A stretch of DNA of 6,782 bases, taken from CAYYTU01 sp964474655 (GTDB lineage Bacteria; Chloroflexota; Anaerolineae; B4-G1). Shown piece by piece: positions 5,902 to 6,782 of this stretch. The stretch spans positions 1 through 6,782 of the forward strand of contig CAYYTU010000123.1 in assembly GCA_964474655.1 (NCBI GenBank), read 5' to 3'. Under the pieces are notes generated by a model, which saw only the letters and a list, made by a program, of their open reading frames with translations, was not told the origin of the DNA and searched no databases. Each line of letters opens with the position of its first letter. Position 1 is the stretch's first letter. A program made the position numbers and the translations under genes.

Positions 5902-6782
5902 GGTTCTCTCCGCAAAGGCGGTCTCGGTGGATAAGACTTCTCCTCGTATGTTTCGCGGTCACTCTCTTGTTGCTGACCGGCTGTTCCGACGTCGTGGATC
6001 AAGATCAGCCCCATCGTCAGGCAGAGCTGACCTCGACCTTAGCCCCGGGCCGAACTGTGGGGCAGACCTTCGTGGCCCGTCACGCCGGTCTGAACGGCGT
6101 AGAACTATGGCTGGCGCCGGAAGACGAGGCGCGAGGTATGCTCACGCTCCATCTTCGCAGCGCCCCTCAAACCGAGACCGACATTGTCACCGCAACGCTA
6201 CCCCTGGCACAGATAAGTGCTCCGTCCTTCCATCGCTTCTCCTTTCCACCGCTTCGCGATTCCCACGGTCAGTACTATTATGCTGTCCTGGAGCTGTCCG
6301 GCGCGGGGCAGGTGCGCGTGGGCAGCGGGCCCGGCGCCGCCTATCTCGACGGCGCGCTCTATCGCGATCACGAGCCCCAGGATGCCCAGATGGCCTTCCG
6401 GCTGACGTATGATCCTCGCCGGATAGCGATAGACTTGATGCGCGCTTCGCTCCGTGGGGTGGGGCTGCTGGCGGTGGCCGGCCTGCTCTACGTCGTGCCG
6501 GGGTGGGCGCTGTTGACTTGGCTTTGGCCCGAGAGTCTCTCTTGGGCCGAGAAACTCGGGCTCAGCACCGGGTTGAGCCTGGCGCTCTATCCGCTCCTGC
6601 TCCTCTGGACCGATCTGGTGGACCTGCACCTGGGACCGCTGTATGCCTGGCTCCCGATGTTGGGTGGGATTGCGGCGCTACTATGGCGGTACCGCGCTTG
6701 GCGACCGCGCCAGGGCTGGAAGGCGCTACAGAGATGGGCTGCCTCCGAGGCGCTTTGGCCCGACGTGACGCTGATCGTCGTC
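5898..6782 (+). CDS. Lipobox-bearing membrane protein with N-terminal ectodomain (partial, 3' end off window)
   Basis: An open frame of 295 codons with no stop before the right edge, starting at TTG whose last two bases belong to the GT2 stop (TTGA). The N-terminus has a basic region (RRSRWIR), a hydrophobic core and the lipobox LTGC at 26-29, so it reads as a lipoprotein signal peptide. It may instead be an uncleaved signal anchor. Residues about 30-170 form a polar, probably beta-rich domain outside the membrane, with QTFVARHAGLNGVELWL at 56-72 and aromatic-rich segments, which suggests a carbohydrate-binding-like fold. Three hydrophobic helices follow (about 186-208, 218-238, 246-264), including PGWALL and the GLSTGLSLALYPLLLLW stretch. 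These resemble the membrane part of large, uncharacterised GT39-like proteins. No function is recognised; the downstream part would show whether it is a glycosyltransferase. The overlap with the GT2 gene suggests coupled expression with it. G+C is very high here (49 of 60 bases at 6301-6360). Confidence 0.75.
   Translation, partial: MRFSPQRRSRWIRLLLVCFAVTLLLLTGCSDVVDQDQPHRQAELTSTLAPGRTVGQTFVARHAGLNGVELWLAPEDEARGMLTLHLRSAPQTETDIVTATLPLAQISAPSFHRFSFPPLRDSHGQYYYAVLELSGAGQVRVGSGPGAAYLDGALYRDHEPQDAQMAFRLTYDPRRIAIDLMRASLRGVGLLAVAGLLYVVPGWALLTWLWPESLSWAEKLGLSTGLSLALYPLLLLWTDLVDLHLGPLYAWLPMLGGIAALLWRYRAWRPRQGWKALQRWAASEALWPDVTLIVV

Noticed and set aside
5864..6412. A 182-codon + strand ORF after the GT2 gene
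   Set aside because: It is Arg/Ser/Pro-rich with no domain, overlaps the GT2 end, and lies out of frame with the coherent TTG-start protein at 5898. It is a shadow frame in GC-rich DNA.
6198..6629. A 143-codon - strand ORF
   Set aside because: It is antisense to the lipobox protein, low in hydrophobic structure and rich in Gln/Pro/Arg/His. No ribosome site or family motif supports it.

Overview
The window carries five genes on the + strand in one close-packed order, with no convincing gene on the - strand. They are a sulfotransferase, two polytopic glycosyltransferases of the lipid-linked-sugar type (GT39/PMT_2-like), a GT-A family 2 glycosyltransferase of the polyprenyl-phosphate-sugar synthase (DPM1/GtrB-like) type, and the first 295 codons of a lipobox-bearing membrane protein that runs off the right edge. 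I see no RNA gene, CRISPR array, insertion sequence or phage gene.

Layout. Bases 1-152 hold no identifiable gene; they contain a perfect 8-bp inverted repeat and a weak promoter candidate. The sulfotransferase (204-1139) overlaps the first membrane glycosyltransferase (1126-2715) by 14 bases. That gene overlaps the second (2715-4790) by one base (TAATG). A 130-base spacer follows, containing a good sigma-70-type promoter with an extended -10. The GT2 gene then starts at GTG 4921 and its stop overlaps the TTG start of the last gene (TTGA, 5898-5901). The window therefore looks like two translationally coupled blocks, 204-4790 and 4921 to beyond 6782, with the second able to start from its own promoter.

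How the genes could work together (inference). The GT2 enzyme would load a sugar onto a polyprenyl phosphate on the cytoplasmic face. The GT39-like enzymes would use such lipid-linked sugars on the outer face to glycosylate a lipid, glycan or protein. The sulfotransferase would add sulfate from PAPS to a sugar hydroxyl. The simplest reading is a locus for a sulfated cell-surface glycan or glycolipid. Substrates cannot be read from sequence.

Organism. This is a bacterium (Shine-Dalgarno sites, GTG and TTG starts, coupled genes). The run of divergent GT39-like proteins, and the last protein with a beta-rich ectodomain ahead of a multi-TM domain, resemble what I know from Chloroflexota; this is a tentative impression only. 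Base composition changes sharply: hand counts of 60-base lines are mostly 37-52% G+C before 4980 and 52-82% after it. This suggests that the two blocks have different histories.
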